Shown piece after piece: positions 5,061 through 5,777 of a DNA stretch of 5,777 nucleotides. The stretch's first letter is position 1, and every line of letters starts with the position of its first letter. The translations under genes and the position numbers were made by a program. The DNA comes from Rickettsiales bacterium (GTDB taxonomy: Bacteria; Pseudomonadota; Alphaproteobacteria; Rickettsiales; UBA8987): the NCBI GenBank assembly GCA_020631295.1, contig JAHDHN010000003.1:36346-42122 (forward strand). Reading direction: 5' to 3'. The notes under the pieces were generated by a model. It was not told where the DNA came from and ran no database searches. It saw only the letters and a program-made list of their open reading frames with translations.

Positions 5061-5777
5061 GTAAAGCGCGGACTGCATTTTTAAAGGAATTATTCACCTA
5101 TATGGGGAAAAATGACCTGCCCTATGTGGTGGCGCGTTGTTTTGAGGCGCTGCCCGAAAAATTAGGCGGAAATGACCTGGATATTATCGTGGAAAAAGCC
5201 TCTATTTCCAGCATTATCCAATATGTAGAAAATAATGCATCTGCACATATTACCAGCATCTCTAAACGCTCCAATGTGGTGAATTTATTTCTCCATTTTG
5301 GTGAGGGTGATGGGTTGCAGCTGGATTTGATGCATGCACTCACCCATAAATATACGCCATATTTGGACATAAACGCCGTATTAAAGGCGCGTTTAAAGCA
5401 TAAAAACGGGTACTATATACCCGCGCCGGCGCATCATTACATGCTAATGTTGCTGCCGCATGCGCTCTATACAGGTGAGCCAAAGCCGGCCTATAAGCAG
5501 CAGATGGAATCGCTTTATGCTGCTCACACGGAGCAGATTGATGTTTTGCTTAAGGAGGATAATATAAATAACTGTAATTACAGTGAAAAATATTTCTTTA
5601 GAAAAAATAAAATAGGCTCTTTTTTCGGGCGTCTAAGGTATAATTTTGCTGAAATTTGGGCGCGGTTGCGGCAGCCAGCACGGCAACGCGTGGTGTTTTT
5701 GGGGCCGGACGGCGCCGGCAAAAGCAGCGTGATTGCAGGTGTGGAGCAGGGCGCGCAGCATATGGCAAAAGAGCTAT
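5057..5777 (+). CDS. Nucleotidyltransferase-like domain fused to a P-loop (thymidylate-kinase-like) domain, 3' end missing
   Basis: The frame opens at ATG 5057, sharing ATGA with the glycosyltransferase stop, and stays open to the window end, giving 240 visible residues. There is no strong ribosome site (AAGG at 5043-5046), so translation is probably coupled. Residues about 20-165 look like a Pol-beta-type nucleotidyltransferase fold: LGGNDLDIIVE (36-46) gives the Gly-Gly and the Asp40/Asp42 pair, and Asp90 in LQLDLMH is a plausible third metal ligand. After a Lys/Asn-rich AT-rich linker (about 166-190) comes VVFLGPDGAGKSS (212-224), a Walker A loop of the thymidylate kinase type. I recall proteins with this two-part layout in polysaccharide loci, often annotated as kinases, but know no proven reaction. 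It may phosphorylate or nucleotidylate a sugar or glycan. The fold calls are moderately sure, and the function is not known. Confidence 0.75.
   Translation, partial: MSKARTAFLKELFTYMGKNDLPYVVARCFEALPEKLGGNDLDIIVEKASISSIIQYVENNASAHITSISKRSNVVNLFLHFGEGDGLQLDLMHALTHKYTPYLDINAVLKARLKHKNGYYIPAPAHHYMLMLLPHALYTGEPKPAYKQQMESLYAAHTEQIDVLLKEDNINNCNYSEKYFFRKNKIGSFFGRLRYNFAEIWARLRQPARQRVVFLGPDGAGKSSVIAGVEQGAQHMAKEL
5571..5584. repeat. Perfect 14-bp palindrome in an AT-rich domain linker
   Basis: ACTGTAATTACAGT is its own reverse complement. It lies within the reading frame, between the two domains of the last gene, in a stretch (5561-5610) with only 7 G or C in 50 bases. The form would suit a dimeric DNA-binding protein, but an intragenic chance palindrome in AT-rich DNA is equally possible. 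Confidence 0.4.

Noticed and set aside
5552..5558. AAGGAGG inside the last gene as the start signal of a separate kinase gene
   Set aside because: No in-frame ATG, GTG or TTG lies at proper spacing. The nearest GTG (5583) is out of frame and stops after about 10 codons, while the main frame reads through without a stop.

Overview
The window is part of a cell-surface polysaccharide (capsule, exopolysaccharide or O-antigen) locus. All genes read on the + strand. Five protein genes are present, and two run off the window. In order they are: the 3' part of a phosphoglycosyltransferase that would load the first sugar phosphate onto the lipid carrier (1-570); a Wzc/GumC-type chain-length co-polymerase whose C-terminal tyrosine-kinase-like domain looks catalytically dead (749-2770); a Wzx-type flippase (2918-4153); a family 2 glycosyltransferase (4146-5060); and the start of a protein joining a nucleotidyltransferase-like N-terminal domain to a P-loop kinase domain (5057 to the window end).

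The last three genes are tightly coupled. The flippase and glycosyltransferase overlap by 8 bp, with a strong Shine-Dalgarno inside the end of the flippase gene. The glycosyltransferase stop and the next start share ATGA. The two gaps on either side of the co-polymerase gene (571-748 and 2771-2917) are different. Each holds a composite palindromic element of about 80 bp, made of two short hairpins around a central stem. The two elements have nearly the same layout but largely different stem sequences. They resemble the small intergenic palindromes I know from Alphaproteobacteria, but this is from memory and not from a search. No intrinsic terminator is visible on the + strand, so read-through across the gaps is possible. 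No gene-free stretch exceeds 300 bases.

Together the genes suggest a Wzx/Wzy-dependent pathway. The first enzyme starts the repeat unit on undecaprenyl phosphate, the family 2 enzyme extends it, the flippase moves it across the inner membrane, and the co-polymerase sets chain length with a polymerase and outer-membrane channel that would lie outside the window. The nucleotidyltransferase/P-loop protein probably decorates or activates a sugar, but its reaction is unknown. The two-membrane pathway points to a Gram-negative bacterium. The palindromes make an alphaproteobacterium the best guess, with low confidence. Base composition is moderate, and only 5561-5610 stands out, as very AT-rich.

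The least ordinary items are the nucleotidyltransferase/P-loop fusion, the loss of the Walker A motif in the co-polymerase, the matched pair of palindromic elements, and a terminator-like hairpin facing the minus strand inside the glycosyltransferase gene.
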